Shown here: piece by piece, positions 43,804 to 53,144 of the stretch
Layout of the letters: the number at the start of each line of letters is the position of its first letter
How positions within the stretch are numbered: the first letter of the stretch is position 1
Assembly: GCA_021741195.1 (NCBI GenBank)
Contig: JAIOYL010000003.1
Coordinates: forward strand, 1 to 58,598
Reading direction: 5' to 3'
Length of the DNA: 58,598 nt
From: Sneathiella sp.
GTDB lineage: Bacteria; Pseudomonadota; Alphaproteobacteria; Sneathiellales; Sneathiellaceae
Position numbers and translations under genes: made by a program
The notes under the pieces: model-generated
What the model was told of the DNA's origin: nothing
Database searches by the model: none
Seen by the model: the letters and a program-made list of their open reading frames with translations, nothing else

Positions 43804-44973
43804 TTAGGAGCTCTTGAACTTATTCACATATTCAGTACGAATATCGGCGTACCATGGAGCCTGGGGAGGCCATGGATTGAGATTGCTGAGTGAATCGCCA
43901 GGATAGGCATCGGCAAAATTCTTCTTGTAGGCTTCTCCGGCAAATTTATCCGCGCCCAGAACCGGAGAATTGTAACCATGCGAGTCAATTGCCTTGCCCG
44001 CATTTTTTGCATCATATGAAAATTTGATAAATTCGTAGATCTGGTCGATATTTTTCGCACCAACCGGCAGTGCCATCCCATCAACCCAAGCCATAGAGCC
44101 TTCGATAGGCGCCTGATACATGACCGGATCGCCGGCCGTTTTCAATGCCATCGGCGGGCCGTCCCATGTCTGGCCAACAATAACACCTTCATTGAGCAAT
44201 CCGTTCTTTTGGGTGTCGGCATCGTTCCACAGAAGCTTTATGTTCTTCTTGCGGGCAATGCACCAGGCAGTCACTTTCTCCCAGATCGGCCGCATGGTTG
44301 CTTCTGATTCATACGCTTTCCACATATCACCAGGGTTCAGCTCGCCGATTGTTTCCATATACAGACCAGCGCCTAGCATCATCGAATGCGGACGACCCAT
44401 GGTCTTGCCGGCATTGGCTTCCGACCAGACATCGCCATAGCTCGGCGCCGCACCTTCGGGTGCCCATTTGTCGGTCCGCCAGGCAATTCCCTCGGTACCC
44501 CAGATATGGGGGAGCCAATATGAGCCTTTACCATCAAAATTCCAGTCTTTTGTGCCTATACTCGTCATCGCCGGATTAACATTGTCAACGGGGATACGGC
44601 TCATATCCCATGGTTGTAGCAATTGTAGCGGTGCCCATTCGAGGTTCTGGTTGTTTGTTGGGGAAACAATATCGAAGCCCTGCCCCTTGTTGGCCTTCAT
44701 CTTGTTGATGATTTCCTCGTTCGAACCGATACCCGTGTAATTGATCTTGATGCCCGTTTCCTTTCCGAAATCGGCAATGAAAGGCTCCGGCAGGTAATCG
44801 GACCACATCAGGATATTAATCTCACCGGAAGATGAGAGAGCATTTTTTACAATCGCCGGGCCCGCGGCTGTAAAAGCGCCGATGGCAGTTGCCGTTTTCA
44901 GGACATTACGGCGGCTGATTATCTTTGTCACTTTTGGCGTAGCAACAACAGATTTCTGAGATTTTTCGATCAT
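43804..44973 (-). CDS. PotD/PotF-like extracellular solute-binding protein
   Basis: A 389-residue periplasmic binding protein of the polyamine type (INILMWSDYLPEPFIADFGK near the N-terminus of the mature part). The signal region has a twin-arginine motif (SRRNVLK, residues 20-26) with a hydrophobic stretch, so Tat export is likely. The WSDYLPEP and GSNEEIINKMKANKGQGFDIV segments match spermidine/putrescine-binding proteins; ligand remains unproven. It is first in the importer operon, preceded by GGAAGAG, and separated from the ATPase gene by a stem-loop. Confidence 0.9.
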   Translation of the reverse strand: MIEKSQKSVVATPKVTKIISRRNVLKTATAIGAFTAAGPAIVKNALSSSGEINILMWSDYLPEPFIADFGKETGIKINYTGIGSNEEIINKMKANKGQGFDIVSPTNNQNLEWAPLQLLQPWDMSRIPVDNVNPAMTSIGTKDWNFDGKGSYWLPHIWGTEGIAWRTDKWAPEGAAPSYGDVWSEANAGKTMGRPHSMMLGAGLYMETIGELNPGDMWKAYESEATMRPIWEKVTAWCIARKKNIKLLWNDADTQKNGLLNEGVIVGQTWDGPPMALKTAGDPVMYQAPIEGSMAWVDGMALPVGAKNIDQIYEFIKFSYDAKNAGKAIDSHGYNSPVLGADKFAGEAYKKNFADAYPGDSLSNLNPWPPQAPWYADIRTEYVNKFKSS

Positions 44974-45346
44974 TCTTCTCTTCCTTTTTTAGCAAGTATT
45001 GAGGTGATTTATAAATGCACAGTTTTAACGACGCTTTTATTACAATTATTTACGGGAGTTTCCTGTTCGATCATTTTGCCATGATAACTGATCTTAAAAT
45101 GATTCAAAGAACATTTATTACTGAAGCAACAATAAATCCTGCAAATTGGAAAAAAGGACGGTACTAACATCTACGAATTCTATGCATCGAACTTTTATTA
45201 GGAGACGACGCTTGCGATGAACAATAGAAAATGAGCAGTTTTTTTCCCTTTCTTTTCCTTACAAATTATTATGGAATCCGGCGCTTGCAACATCGCACTC
45301 AGGCGGCATATTATGCCGCACCTGATGAGCTGTATTCCCACCGCTC
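44974..45346. other. Divergent intergenic region between the importer and arn operons
   Basis: About 370 bp, AT-rich, that should hold the promoters of both the minus-strand importer and the plus-strand arn operon. A strong hairpin/palindrome near its right end is listed separately. I see no RNA gene or small reading frame with a ribosome site. Confidence 0.45.
45303..45319. promoter_or_regulatory. Palindrome upstream of arnT (possible operator)
   Basis: GCGGCATA-T-TATGCCGC is a perfect 8-bp inverted repeat around one base, flanked by CAG...CTG that pairs with a two-base bulge. It lies 27 bp before the first arnT ATG. The absence of a T-run speaks against a terminator and for a protein-binding site or a translational hairpin. 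Confidence 0.5.
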
Positions 45347-47089
45347 ATGGCGCAGAAAGCTCAAATTTATTTGATGACAGATGTATCGTTGAACATTACC
45401 CAGTCTCGTGACCTTCCATTCATAAGAAGAGATTGCATTCTTTTGGGTATCGGGTTGCTCCTGTTCTTCCTTATTGGACTGGGCGCTCATCCTTACGGCG
45501 TTCCAAGCGAAGCACGCTATATCGAAATTCCGCATCAAATGGTGCAAACCGGCGATTGGGTAACGCCGCGTCTCAATGGTGTTAAATATTTTGAAAAGCC
45601 GCCGCTATTCTACTGGATTCAGGCTGCACAGATAGAACTATTCGGAACCGGCGAGTTTTCCGGACGCCTATGGACGGCTATTTTCATGGCGGCCCTGTGC
45701 CTTGTGACGGGGGTGGCGGCCTATCGGAAGTACGGTCGCGCTGAAGGCATATTATCTGCTCTCGTCTTGGCAACCTGTGTTCTCGGTTTTGTCTCAAGCC
45801 GCATTGTCTTACTCGATGTACCGGTCAGCTTCTTTTTATGCGCGGCGTTATTCGCCTTCATGTTCGCGATAGAAGCGCCGCCCGGGCGAAAGCGGGATGT
45901 TTTTCTCCTGCTCATGTACGTTTGCGCTGCTTTGGCAACCCTGACCAAGGGCCTGATCGGCATCCTCATCCCGGGAATGATTATCGGCCTCTGGATTTTG
46001 CTCACGGGCCGCTGGAAACTGTTGCGCGAAGTCCGGCTCATTCCGGGACTGCTGCTGTTTCTGGTTATCACCGTACCATGGCATATTTTGGCGGGGGAAG
46101 CCACGCCGGAGTTCTACCGGTTCTATTTCATTCATGAACATTTCGAGCGGTTCCTGACCAAGGTGCATGGACGGTATGAGCCTCCCTGGTTTTTTGTGGT
46201 GATCTTACTTGCAGGTCTGTTGCCTTGGACGGCGTTTTTCTTTCAGTCAATTTCAACCCGTCTGAAGATCGCTTGGCAGAACCGCTCTCAGGATGGCAAC
46301 GATCTTTATCTTTTGCTGTGGTTCTTGCTGCCCCTACTCTTTTTCAGCCTGTCCGATTCCAAGCTAATCTCCTATATCTTGCCGATCTTTCCGGTCGCCG
46401 TGATTTTTATTGCGCGCTACCTTTGCCATGCTTGGCGCAATCAGGAGACTACCGGATATAGAGTTGGCGCTTACCTCATCTCTGCGACTTTTCTGGTTTT
46501 CGCCGTAGCTTTCCCGGTAACTCTTGTAATTGGGGGCAAAGCTGCGGAAATCGTTGCGCCTGTAACAACAGAACTTGGCTATTTCAGCCTTGTTATGGCC
46601 GCAGAAGCCGTCATAATTCTGGTTCTGTTGTGGCGACATGTAAATTCGCAGAAAACCATCACCACAATGGTCGTCTTTACCGCAATTTTCATTAGCAGCC
46701 TAAGCTATATTGCGCCAAAAGCAGCGACGCGATCCTCCCTTGATTCCGCCAAACCGTTCGCGGAGTTATTGCTTCCCATGCTCAAGCCAGGGGATGAGGT
46801 CGTTGTCTATGCTCATTACTATCAAGATTTGCCCGTTTATCTAGATCGCAATGTGACCGTTGTGAACGCCTTTGGCGAAATGACGTTTGGGCGGGATATT
46901 GAGCCCAGAACCCATCAGTGGATGATTGACGGCGAGACTTTTGAAAAGCGCTGGAAGAAATCCGATCATAAAATTTATGTACTCTTGCGACGCAAAGAAT
47001 TTCACGAAAACCGGTTTCCAAATGCCCGCGTGGTGCTTGATATCGGTGGACCGAACCTGCTCGTAACCAACCAAAAGGACGGCAAATGA
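45347..47089 (+). CDS. arnT: ArnT-like lipid A aminoarabinose transferase (GT83)
   Basis: A 580-residue integral membrane glycosyltransferase; an ATG at 45374 is an alternative start. The first periplasmic loop has GVPSEARYIEIPHQMVQTGD and LNGVKYFEKPPLFYWIQA, the ArnT/PMT core with its acidic and ARY residues. About 12 membrane segments and a C-terminal periplasmic domain follow. ArnT moves L-Ara4N from undecaprenyl phosphate to lipid A, which lowers negative charge and gives polymyxin resistance. First gene of the operon; stop overlaps arnE by 4 bp. Confidence 0.87.
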   Translation: MAQKAQIYLMTDVSLNITQSRDLPFIRRDCILLGIGLLLFFLIGLGAHPYGVPSEARYIEIPHQMVQTGDWVTPRLNGVKYFEKPPLFYWIQAAQIELFGTGEFSGRLWTAIFMAALCLVTGVAAYRKYGRAEGILSALVLATCVLGFVSSRIVLLDVPVSFFLCAALFAFMFAIEAPPGRKRDVFLLLMYVCAALATLTKGLIGILIPGMIIGLWILLTGRWKLLREVRLIPGLLLFLVITVPWHILAGEATPEFYRFYFIHEHFERFLTKVHGRYEPPWFFVVILLAGLLPWTAFFFQSISTRLKIAWQNRSQDGNDLYLLLWFLLPLLFFSLSDSKLISYILPIFPVAVIFIARYLCHAWRNQETTGYRVGAYLISATFLVFAVAFPVTLVIGGKAAEIVAPVTTELGYFSLVMAAEAVIILVLLWRHVNSQKTITTMVVFTAIFISSLSYIAPKAATRSSLDSAKPFAELLLPMLKPGDEVVVYAHYYQDLPVYLDRNVTVVNAFGEMTFGRDIEPRTHQWMIDGETFEKRWKKSDHKIYVLLRRKEFHENRFPNARVVLDIGGPNLLVTNQKDGK

Positions 47090-47454
47090 GTTATTTCAGT
47101 CTTATCATGGTTGGAGTGCTGCTAAATGCCGCAGCGCAAATATTGTTGAAATCGGGGATGATGCGCATCGGTCATTTTGAGTTTAACTGGAATGAGCTCA
47201 TTCCAATTGGGCTCCAGGCCGCCCTGACCCCGGCAATCCTTCTGGGCCTCCTCTGCTATGTTGTGAGTGTCGTTATCTGGATGGCCGTCTTATCGCGGGT
47301 GGAGGTAAGTGTTGCCTACCCAATGGTAAGTATCGGCTATATCATTGCCGCAATTGCCGGCTGGTATTTTTTTGGTGAGGCCTTGTCCGCCATGCGGGTT
47401 GGCGGAATTTTCGTCATTATTCTCGGTGTTTACATGGTGAGTAAAACGGCATGA
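47086..47454 (+). CDS. arnE: ArnE-like EmrE/SMR-type flippase subunit
   Basis: A 122-residue protein with four membrane segments. LLNAAAQILLKSGMMR and the last SAMRVGGIFVIILGVYMV fit the EamA/SMR-like ArnE family that flips L-Ara4N-undecaprenyl phosphate with ArnF. Only one such subunit is encoded here, so it may act as a homodimer. It overlaps both arnT and arnB by 4 bp. Confidence 0.83.
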   Translation: MSYFSLIMVGVLLNAAAQILLKSGMMRIGHFEFNWNELIPIGLQAALTPAILLGLLCYVVSVVIWMAVLSRVEVSVAYPMVSIGYIIAAIAGWYFFGEALSAMRVGGIFVIILGVYMVSKTA

Positions 47455-48635
47455 CAGATACCCCTTTCCTTCCCTTCGCCAAACCGGACCTGAGTGAAGA
47501 GGCGATCGCCGAAGTGGTCGACTGCCTCCGGAGCGGCTGGATTACAACAGGGCCGCGCGTCAAGAAGTTTGAAGAGATGCTGGGCAGCTACCATGGTGGC
47601 AGAACGGCGTTATGCGTTTCCTCCGCCACTGCCGGGCTGCAGCTTGCCCTGCTAGCATTGAATCTTGAAGCGGGTGATGAAGTTATCACCACGCCTCTTA
47701 CCTTCGTTGCCACGCTGAATACCATTGTCCTCGCGGGTGGCAAACCAGTTCTCGTCGATATAGAGCCGGGCACTTTGAATATGAATATGGACCGGTTGGA
47801 GCAGGCTATTACGCAGCGCACCAAGGTCATCATGCCGGTTCATTTTGCAGGCCTGCCTGTCGATCTTGACCCGTTATACGCGCTTGCCGAAAAACATGGT
47901 CTGCGGGTGGTCGAGGACTGCGCCCATGCGATCGGCGCGGAATACAAAGGCAAGCGTATCGGCAGCTTCGGTGATATTCAGGTGATGAGCTTTCATCCCA
48001 ACAAGAACATGACCACTGGTGAAGGCGGGGCGGTTATTACGGATGATCCGGTCGTCGCCCAGGCAATCGAAAGGCTGCGGTTTCACGGAATCGACCGGTC
48101 GGCCTTCAACCGCTTCGCCAAATTCGGCAGCCAGGAATATGACGTGGTGATGCCGGGCTATAAATATAACATGATGGATATTCAGGCTGCCCTTGGCATC
48201 CACCAGTTGCCAGCGCTCGACGGATTTATTGATCGCCGGACCCGTCTCGCCAACACCTATCTGGAGAAACTCAAGTCGTTTGAGGCTATTTCCCTTCCTA
48301 TGGCGCCCGATTATCCCCACCGCCACGCCTGGCATCTTTTTACCGTGACGATCGGCGAGAACCCGGCGGGCCTCGACCGTGCGGGTTTCATACAAGCCAT
48401 GAAGGATCATGACATTGGCATAGGACTGCATTATCCAGCGGTTCATCTTTTTGCCTGGTACCGCCGGCAATTTGGCTGGCAAGCCGGAGACTTCCCGGCG
48501 GCGCTCGACGTCGGCAACCGCATCGTCAGCCTGCCCTTGTTTCCGACGCTTGCTTTGGCTGATCAGCAACGTGTTATTGACACGATGCGCCATGTCCTGA
48601 CGGAAACTCCGGCCCGCCAGAAAAAGGAAATTTGA
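47451..48635 (+). CDS. arnB: UDP-4-keto-pentose aminotransferase ArnB (DegT family)
   Basis: A 394-residue PLP aminotransferase of the DegT/DnrJ/EryC1 family. The PLP lysine is K185 in FHPNKNMTTGEGGAV. VEDCAHAIGAEYKGKRIGSFGD and the YKYNMMDIQAALGIHQL segments match ArnB, which converts UDP-4-keto-arabinose to UDP-L-Ara4N. Position within the arn operon supports this. The arnC start follows the stop by 1 bp. Confidence 0.9.
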   Translation: MTDTPFLPFAKPDLSEEAIAEVVDCLRSGWITTGPRVKKFEEMLGSYHGGRTALCVSSATAGLQLALLALNLEAGDEVITTPLTFVATLNTIVLAGGKPVLVDIEPGTLNMNMDRLEQAITQRTKVIMPVHFAGLPVDLDPLYALAEKHGLRVVEDCAHAIGAEYKGKRIGSFGDIQVMSFHPNKNMTTGEGGAVITDDPVVAQAIERLRFHGIDRSAFNRFAKFGSQEYDVVMPGYKYNMMDIQAALGIHQLPALDGFIDRRTRLANTYLEKLKSFEAISLPMAPDYPHRHAWHLFTVTIGENPAGLDRAGFIQAMKDHDIGIGLHYPAVHLFAWYRRQFGWQAGDFPAALDVGNRIVSLPLFPTLALADQQRVIDTMRHVLTETPARQKKEI

Positions 48636-48636
48636 T

Positions 48637-49590
48637 ATGCATCCCTATTTGAGCGTTGTCATTCCCGTCTATAACGAGGAAGCAGGTCTCGATATCCTGT
48701 TTTCCCGGCTGTTGCCGGTGCTGGATGGGCTCGGGCGATCTTTTGAGGTTATTTGCGTCAATGACGGCAGCGCCGATAATTCGCAGGCAATTCTGGAGAA
48801 ATACTGCCAGACCCGACCCGACGTTATCCGCGCATTGAGTTTTTCGCGCAACTGCGGTCAGCATACAGCGATCATGGCAGGCTTCGAGGCGATGCGCGGG
48901 GAACTTGCCATTACCATGGACGCCGATCTTCAGAACCCGCCCGAAGATATCCCCAAGCTTATCGAACTTGTCGATCAGGGTCATGACGTTGTCGGCGGTT
49001 TCCGCTCCAACAGGGATGATCCGGCCTATAGGCGGGCGATTTCCAAGCTTTCGAACATTTTCCGCGAGTACACGACGCAAATTCATATGCGCGATCATGG
49101 CTGCATGCTTCGCGCCTATCGCCGGGATATTATTGAACAGATTATCAAGGCCGGGGATTCCAGCCCCTTTATCACCGCATTCAGCCAGTATCTGGCCCAG
49201 AACCCCGCAGAAGTCCAGGTCGGTCATGAGGCCCGGGCAGCCGGGGAATCCAACTACAATCTATACAAGCTGATCCGATATAATTTTGATCTGATCACCG
49301 GATTTTCGGTAGTGCCGCTACAGCTATTTACAATTTTCGGCATGGCGATGTCCTTTTTCAGTGGACTTCTTGTGGTTTACATGGTGATGCGGCGCCTCAT
49401 CATCGGCCCGGAAGTCGACGGCGTTTTCACGCTGTTCGCCATCCTGTTTTTTCTGATCAGCGTTCTGATGACAGGGCTTGGCCTGATCGGAGAATATGTC
49501 GGCCGTATTTATAAGGAAGTGCGGAGCCATCCGCGTTTCATCGCCACGGAATTCAAACCAGAGTTACAGGATAAAGCAAATGAGTCTTAA
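48637..49590 (+). CDS. arnC: ArnC-like undecaprenyl-phosphate aminoarabinose transferase (GT2)
   Basis: A 317-residue GT2 enzyme. LSVVIPVYNEEAGLDIL, CVNDGSADNS, and MDADLQNPPEDIPKLIE are the catalytic core; two C-terminal membrane segments follow (about 230-255 and 270-295). ArnC moves (4-formamido-)L-Ara4N from UDP to undecaprenyl phosphate on the cytoplasmic face. Since neither a formyltransferase nor arnD is in the operon, the donor may be unformylated here. Overlaps arnA by 11 bp. Confidence 0.88.
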   Translation: MHPYLSVVIPVYNEEAGLDILFSRLLPVLDGLGRSFEVICVNDGSADNSQAILEKYCQTRPDVIRALSFSRNCGQHTAIMAGFEAMRGELAITMDADLQNPPEDIPKLIELVDQGHDVVGGFRSNRDDPAYRRAISKLSNIFREYTTQIHMRDHGCMLRAYRRDIIEQIIKAGDSSPFITAFSQYLAQNPAEVQVGHEARAAGESNYNLYKLIRYNFDLITGFSVVPLQLFTIFGMAMSFFSGLLVVYMVMRRLIIGPEVDGVFTLFAILFFLISVLMTGLGLIGEYVGRIYKEVRSHPRFIATEFKPELQDKANES

Positions 49591-50620
49591 GGTATTAATT
49601 TTAGGTGTTAATGGATTTATCGGAAGTAATCTCTCCACACATATTCTCGCGGAACGGGATTGGGAGATTTACGGGATGGATATCGGCCGTGGCAAAATCC
49701 GCGATTTGCTTGACAATCCGCGCTTTCACTATGTCGAGGGTGATATCAATATCAACAAGGAATGGATTGAGTATCACATCAAGAAATGTGACGTCGTTCT
49801 TCCGCTGGTCGCCATTGCCACGCCGGCGACCTATGTAACCGATCCGCTTGCCGTGTTCGAGCTTGATTTCGAGGCCAATCTTGAAATCGTCCGTCATTGC
49901 GTGAAATACAAAAAGCGTATCCTGTTCCCGTCCACATCGGAAGTCTACGGCATGAGCACGGACAGCCCGTATGATGAGGAAAGCAGTAACCTGGTAACAG
50001 GGCCCATACATAAGGAACGCTGGATTTATTCCTGCAGCAAACAGTTGCTTGATCGCGTCATTTACGCCTATGGCAGCCGTGGCGCCCTCCCCTTTACCCT
50101 GTTCCGCCCGTTCAACTGGTTTGGCCCGGGGCTCGATAATGTCTGGGAGCCGAAAGAGGGCTCAAGCCGCGTTATTACGCAATTCTTGAGCGCAATTTTC
50201 CATTCACGGGATATTACGCTTGTAAACGGTGGGGAGCAAAAGCGCTGTTTCCTCTATATTGACGATGCGATTGAGGCCCTGATCCGTATTATCGAGAATA
50301 AAGATGGTCTGGCTGATGGCCGCATTATCAATATTGGCAGCCCGTACAACGAAAGCTCGATCAAGGAACTCGCTGAAACGATGATTGAAATCGTCGAGGA
50401 ATTTTCAGGCTACGAGAATATTCGCAATCAGACCAAGGTGAATGTCGTGGGTGGCAAGGAGTTTTATGGCGCAGGCTATCAGGATCTCGTGTCCCGCGTT
50501 CCACTGATCGACAATGCAAAAAGCCTGCTTGGATGGGAACCGTCGACAGATCTTAAAAGCGGCTTGCGCCAGATGATTGACTTTTACGTTCAGTCTAAAT
50601 CGGAAGCAGACGTTCTATAA
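49580..50620 (+). CDS. arnA: UDP-glucuronate decarboxylase (ArnA C-terminal half only)
   Basis: The ATG at 49580 gives 347 residues, an SDR-extended enzyme. LILGVNGFIGSNL is the NAD site; catalytic S120/E121 (PSTSEVYGM), Y150 and K154 (YSCSK) and R306 (SRVPLIDNA) match E. coli ArnA S433, E434, Y463, K467 and R619. It oxidises and decarboxylates UDP-glucuronate to UDP-4-keto-arabinose. The ~300-residue N-terminal formyltransferase domain of full-length ArnA is absent. Last gene of the arn operon; convergent with the LLM oxidoreductase 6 bp away. Confidence 0.9.
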   Translation: MSLKVLILGVNGFIGSNLSTHILAERDWEIYGMDIGRGKIRDLLDNPRFHYVEGDININKEWIEYHIKKCDVVLPLVAIATPATYVTDPLAVFELDFEANLEIVRHCVKYKKRILFPSTSEVYGMSTDSPYDEESSNLVTGPIHKERWIYSCSKQLLDRVIYAYGSRGALPFTLFRPFNWFGPGLDNVWEPKEGSSRVITQFLSAIFHSRDITLVNGGEQKRCFLYIDDAIEALIRIIENKDGLADGRIINIGSPYNESSIKELAETMIEIVEEFSGYENIRNQTKVNVVGGKEFYGAGYQDLVSRVPLIDNAKSLLGWEPSTDLKSGLRQMIDFYVQSKSEADVL

Positions 50621-50626
50621 GAAAGC

Positions 50627-51616
50627 CTATAACGCTTCCATCGCTTCGGCAGCAATTTCGAAAGCCCGAAGACGCGCTTGATGATCGAAAATCTGTGCGG
50701 TCAGAATGATTTCGTCTGCATCAGTCTCGGACTTGAATTCAAGCAGCCGGGCTTTGACATCGTTTGCATCTCCGAGCGCCGTATAGGTCATGAAACGAGA
50801 CAGGACCGCCTTTTCCTGAAATCCGAGGCGGTCCCCAAAGCCTTTGACCGGCGGCGGTAGCTGCACCGGATTGCCGCTCGCCAGGTGAAGTACGCCCTGC
50901 ATCAGGGAGGTAACAATTTCGTCCGCCTCCTCTTTCGTATCGGCCGCCTGAAGGTTCATCGCAACCATCACATAGGGCTTTTCAAGCTGCGCTGACGGCT
51001 TGAAGTTCTGCCGGTAGATATGCAGCGCCTGATGAAGGTCTGTTGGCGCAAAATGCGAGGCAAAGGCATAAGGCAGGCCGAAATGAGCCGCAAGTTCCGC
51101 GCCATAAAGGCTGGACCCCAATATCCAGAGCGGCACCTTGAGGCCGGCTCCCGGGACAGCGCGCACACGTTGCCCAGATTCCGGATCATCAAAGTATTTT
51201 TGCAGCTCAAGCACATCGCGCGGGAAACTGTCCCCTCCGCCGATAAGGCTCCGCCGGAGAGCCTGCGCCGTCAGCCCATCTGTACCCGGTGCCCGCCCGA
51301 GACCGAGATCGATCCGACCGGGGTAGAGCGAGGCAAGGGTGCCAAACTGTTCGGCAATAATCAGCGGCGCATGATTTGGCAGCATGACGCCACCGGATCC
51401 AAGCCGGATCGTCTCCGTATGTGCACCGACATGCGACAGCAGCACCGCCGTTGCCGCGCTGGCAATACCGGGGATATTGTGATGCTCGGCGAGCCAATAG
51501 CGATGATATCCCATTTTTTCGGCAAGCCGGGCAATCTCGACTGAGTTTCGAAACGACTGCGCCGCATTGCTTCCCTCGGTAATGGGAGCAAGATCCAGCA
51601 CTGATAGAAGGGTCAT
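50627..51616 (-). CDS. LLM class flavin-dependent oxidoreductase (luciferase-like)
   Basis: A 329-residue luciferase-like monooxygenase of the YhbW/MsnO8 type. [39 protein letters not shown] and [21 protein letters not shown] are the family hallmarks. It uses reduced FMN; the substrate is unknown. The start overlaps the Lrp-type regulator stop by 4 bp, so the two are translated together, divergent from the arginase operon. Confidence 0.9.
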   Translation of the reverse strand: MTLLSVLDLAPITEGSNAAQSFRNSVEIARLAEKMGYHRYWLAEHHNIPGIASAATAVLLSHVGAHTETIRLGSGGVMLPNHAPLIIAEQFGTLASLYPGRIDLGLGRAPGTDGLTAQALRRSLIGGGDSFPRDVLELQKYFDDPESGQRVRAVPGAGLKVPLWILGSSLYGAELAAHFGLPYAFASHFAPTDLHQALHIYRQNFKPSAQLEKPYVMVAMNLQAADTKEEADEIVTSLMQGVLHLASGNPVQLPPPVKGFGDRLGFQEKAVLSRFMTYTALGDANDVKARLLEFKSETDADEIILTAQIFDHQARLRAFEIAAEAMEAL

Positions 51617-52080
51617 AATATACTGCCGCTTTCTGTTTTTGTTAATCCGGCCGCCCTGTTGCTGCGATGGGTCGCAAGATAGAGATTGGTTTCGCTGGCA
51701 TTGATCCCGTCGATAAGCCGGACTTGACGAAGGACTTTATCAAGATCCGCGAGGGTATCGGTACCAAATTCCACAATAAGGTCCCAGCGGCCATTTGTCG
51801 AATGAATGGCCTGAACTTCCGGGAACCCCCGCAGCCGCGAGATTATCCGCTCGTTACCTTTGCCCTCGATTTCAATCATAGTGATCCCGCGCACCGGCAT
51901 GTCGGCAGTATCGCCTTTCAGAACAACCGTAAAGCCGAGAATTTTTCCCTCAGTCATCAACCGGTCCATCCGGGCGCGGATTGTCGCGCGGGAAAGCCCT
52001 AATTCTACAGCAAGGTCTGACACCGACGCGCGGGCATTTTGCCGTAAGGCTCCGACGAGTTTTTGATCGATTTTATCCAT
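51613..52080 (-). CDS. Lrp/AsnC family transcriptional regulator
   Basis: The ATG at 52080 gives the usual [20 protein letters not shown] start and 155 residues; a longer reading to 52131 is unlikely. A winged helix-turn-helix (about 20-60, [19 protein letters not shown]) is followed by the RAM ligand domain (about 70-145). It is divergent from arginase and ornithine cyclodeaminase, the position of the arginine/ornithine-responsive Lrp-type activators of such genes. Arginine or ornithine is therefore a likely ligand, by inference. Confidence 0.9.
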   Translation of the reverse strand: MDKIDQKLVGALRQNARASVSDLAVELGLSRATIRARMDRLMTEGKILGFTVVLKGDTADMPVRGITMIEIEGKGNERIISRLRGFPEVQAIHSTNGRWDLIVEFGTDTLADLDKVLRQVRLIDGINASETNLYLATHRSNRAAGLTKTESGSIL

Positions 52081-52103
52081 ATCGGCATAATTACATATCA
52101 ATA

Positions 52104-52114
52104 TGAAAATTTCA
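52104..52114. promoter_or_regulatory. Palindrome in the Lrp/arginase divergent region
   Basis: TGAAAATTTCA is a perfect 11-bp inverted repeat in a 120-129 bp AT-rich gap between the divergent regulator and arginase genes. Lrp-type proteins prefer such AT-rich palindromes. It is a candidate regulator site only. Confidence 0.4.
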
Positions 52115-52209
52115 ATGATCATTTTTGTCAATATTTGGCGTTGTTTCCGCCACTTAATAGGATCACATAGTCATAATGAAAAGAAACAAGCGTTTATGGA
52201 ATGTTGCGA

Positions 52210-53142
52210 ATGTCTGAAAAATCTATCTTGCTGATCGGCGTCCCTGCCGACACAGGCGGCCGTCGCGGCGGCTGTTTAATGGGACCTGACGCACTTCGAA
52301 CTGCCGGCATGCCCGAGATGCTCTTCAAGCTCGGCTATGCGGTCGAGGATATCGGTAACCTGCAGGCGGAAGCCGCAGCGGAAATTACCCACTCTAATCC
52401 GAAAATCCATCATCTCGGCGAATATAGCGCCCTGATTAAAACTCTTGATGCTTTTTGCCGCGAAAGCGTCAACGATAATCATATCCCTGTTTTCCTCGGC
52501 GGCGATCATTGTATTGCGGCCGGGTTTCTCCCGGCGCTTTGCGAAAAAGCCAGAGAGGATGGAACAGAACAGTTTGTGCTCTGGCTCGACGCCCATACGG
52601 ATTTTCAGACCCTTGAAAGCACCGATACCGGCAACCTGCATGGAACGCCGGTAACCTACGTCATCGGCGATCCCAGTTTTGAAGGTGTCGTGCCAGGCCC
52701 CTCCCAACCCATCAAGACGGAGAATATCTGCATGATGGGCATTCGCTCGGTTGATCCCGCCGAGCGCGCCCGCATCGCAAAAACCGGCATCGACATCCAT
52801 GACATGCGGGCGATAGACGAGTTCGGCATCGCGGCGCCCCTCCGCCGCTTTATTGATCGTGTCCGCCGGGCAAAGGGGCGCTTGCATGTCAGCCTGGATG
52901 TCGACTTTCTTGACCCCGGCATTGCTCCCGCGGTCGGAACCACCGTTGCGGGCGGTGTCAATTTTCGCGAAGCGCATCTGATCATGGAAATCCTCTATGA
53001 CAGCGGGCTCGTGACCTCCCTCGATATCGCGGAGCTCAACCCCTTTCTCGACGAACAGGGTCGGACCAGCATGCTGATTGTCGACCTTGTCGCAAGCCTC
53101 TTCGGCCGCCGTGTTCTCGATACGCATACAAGGAGCATCTGA
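52210..53142 (+). CDS. rocF: Arginase
   Basis: I favour the ATG at 52210 (GGA 9 bp upstream), 310 residues; one at 52201 is also possible. The manganese sites are all present: GGDHC, DAHTDFQT, and SLDVDFLDPGIAPAVGT. It hydrolyses L-arginine to ornithine and urea. It lies 2 bp before ornithine cyclodeaminase, so arginine would be turned via ornithine to proline, as in the agrobacterial arcA-arcB arrangement. Confidence 0.94.
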   Translation: MSEKSILLIGVPADTGGRRGGCLMGPDALRTAGMPEMLFKLGYAVEDIGNLQAEAAAEITHSNPKIHHLGEYSALIKTLDAFCRESVNDNHIPVFLGGDHCIAAGFLPALCEKAREDGTEQFVLWLDAHTDFQTLESTDTGNLHGTPVTYVIGDPSFEGVVPGPSQPIKTENICMMGIRSVDPAERARIAKTGIDIHDMRAIDEFGIAAPLRRFIDRVRRAKGRLHVSLDVDFLDPGIAPAVGTTVAGGVNFREAHLIMEILYDSGLVTSLDIAELNPFLDEQGRTSMLIVDLVASLFGRRVLDTHTRSI

Positions 53143-53144
53143 CC

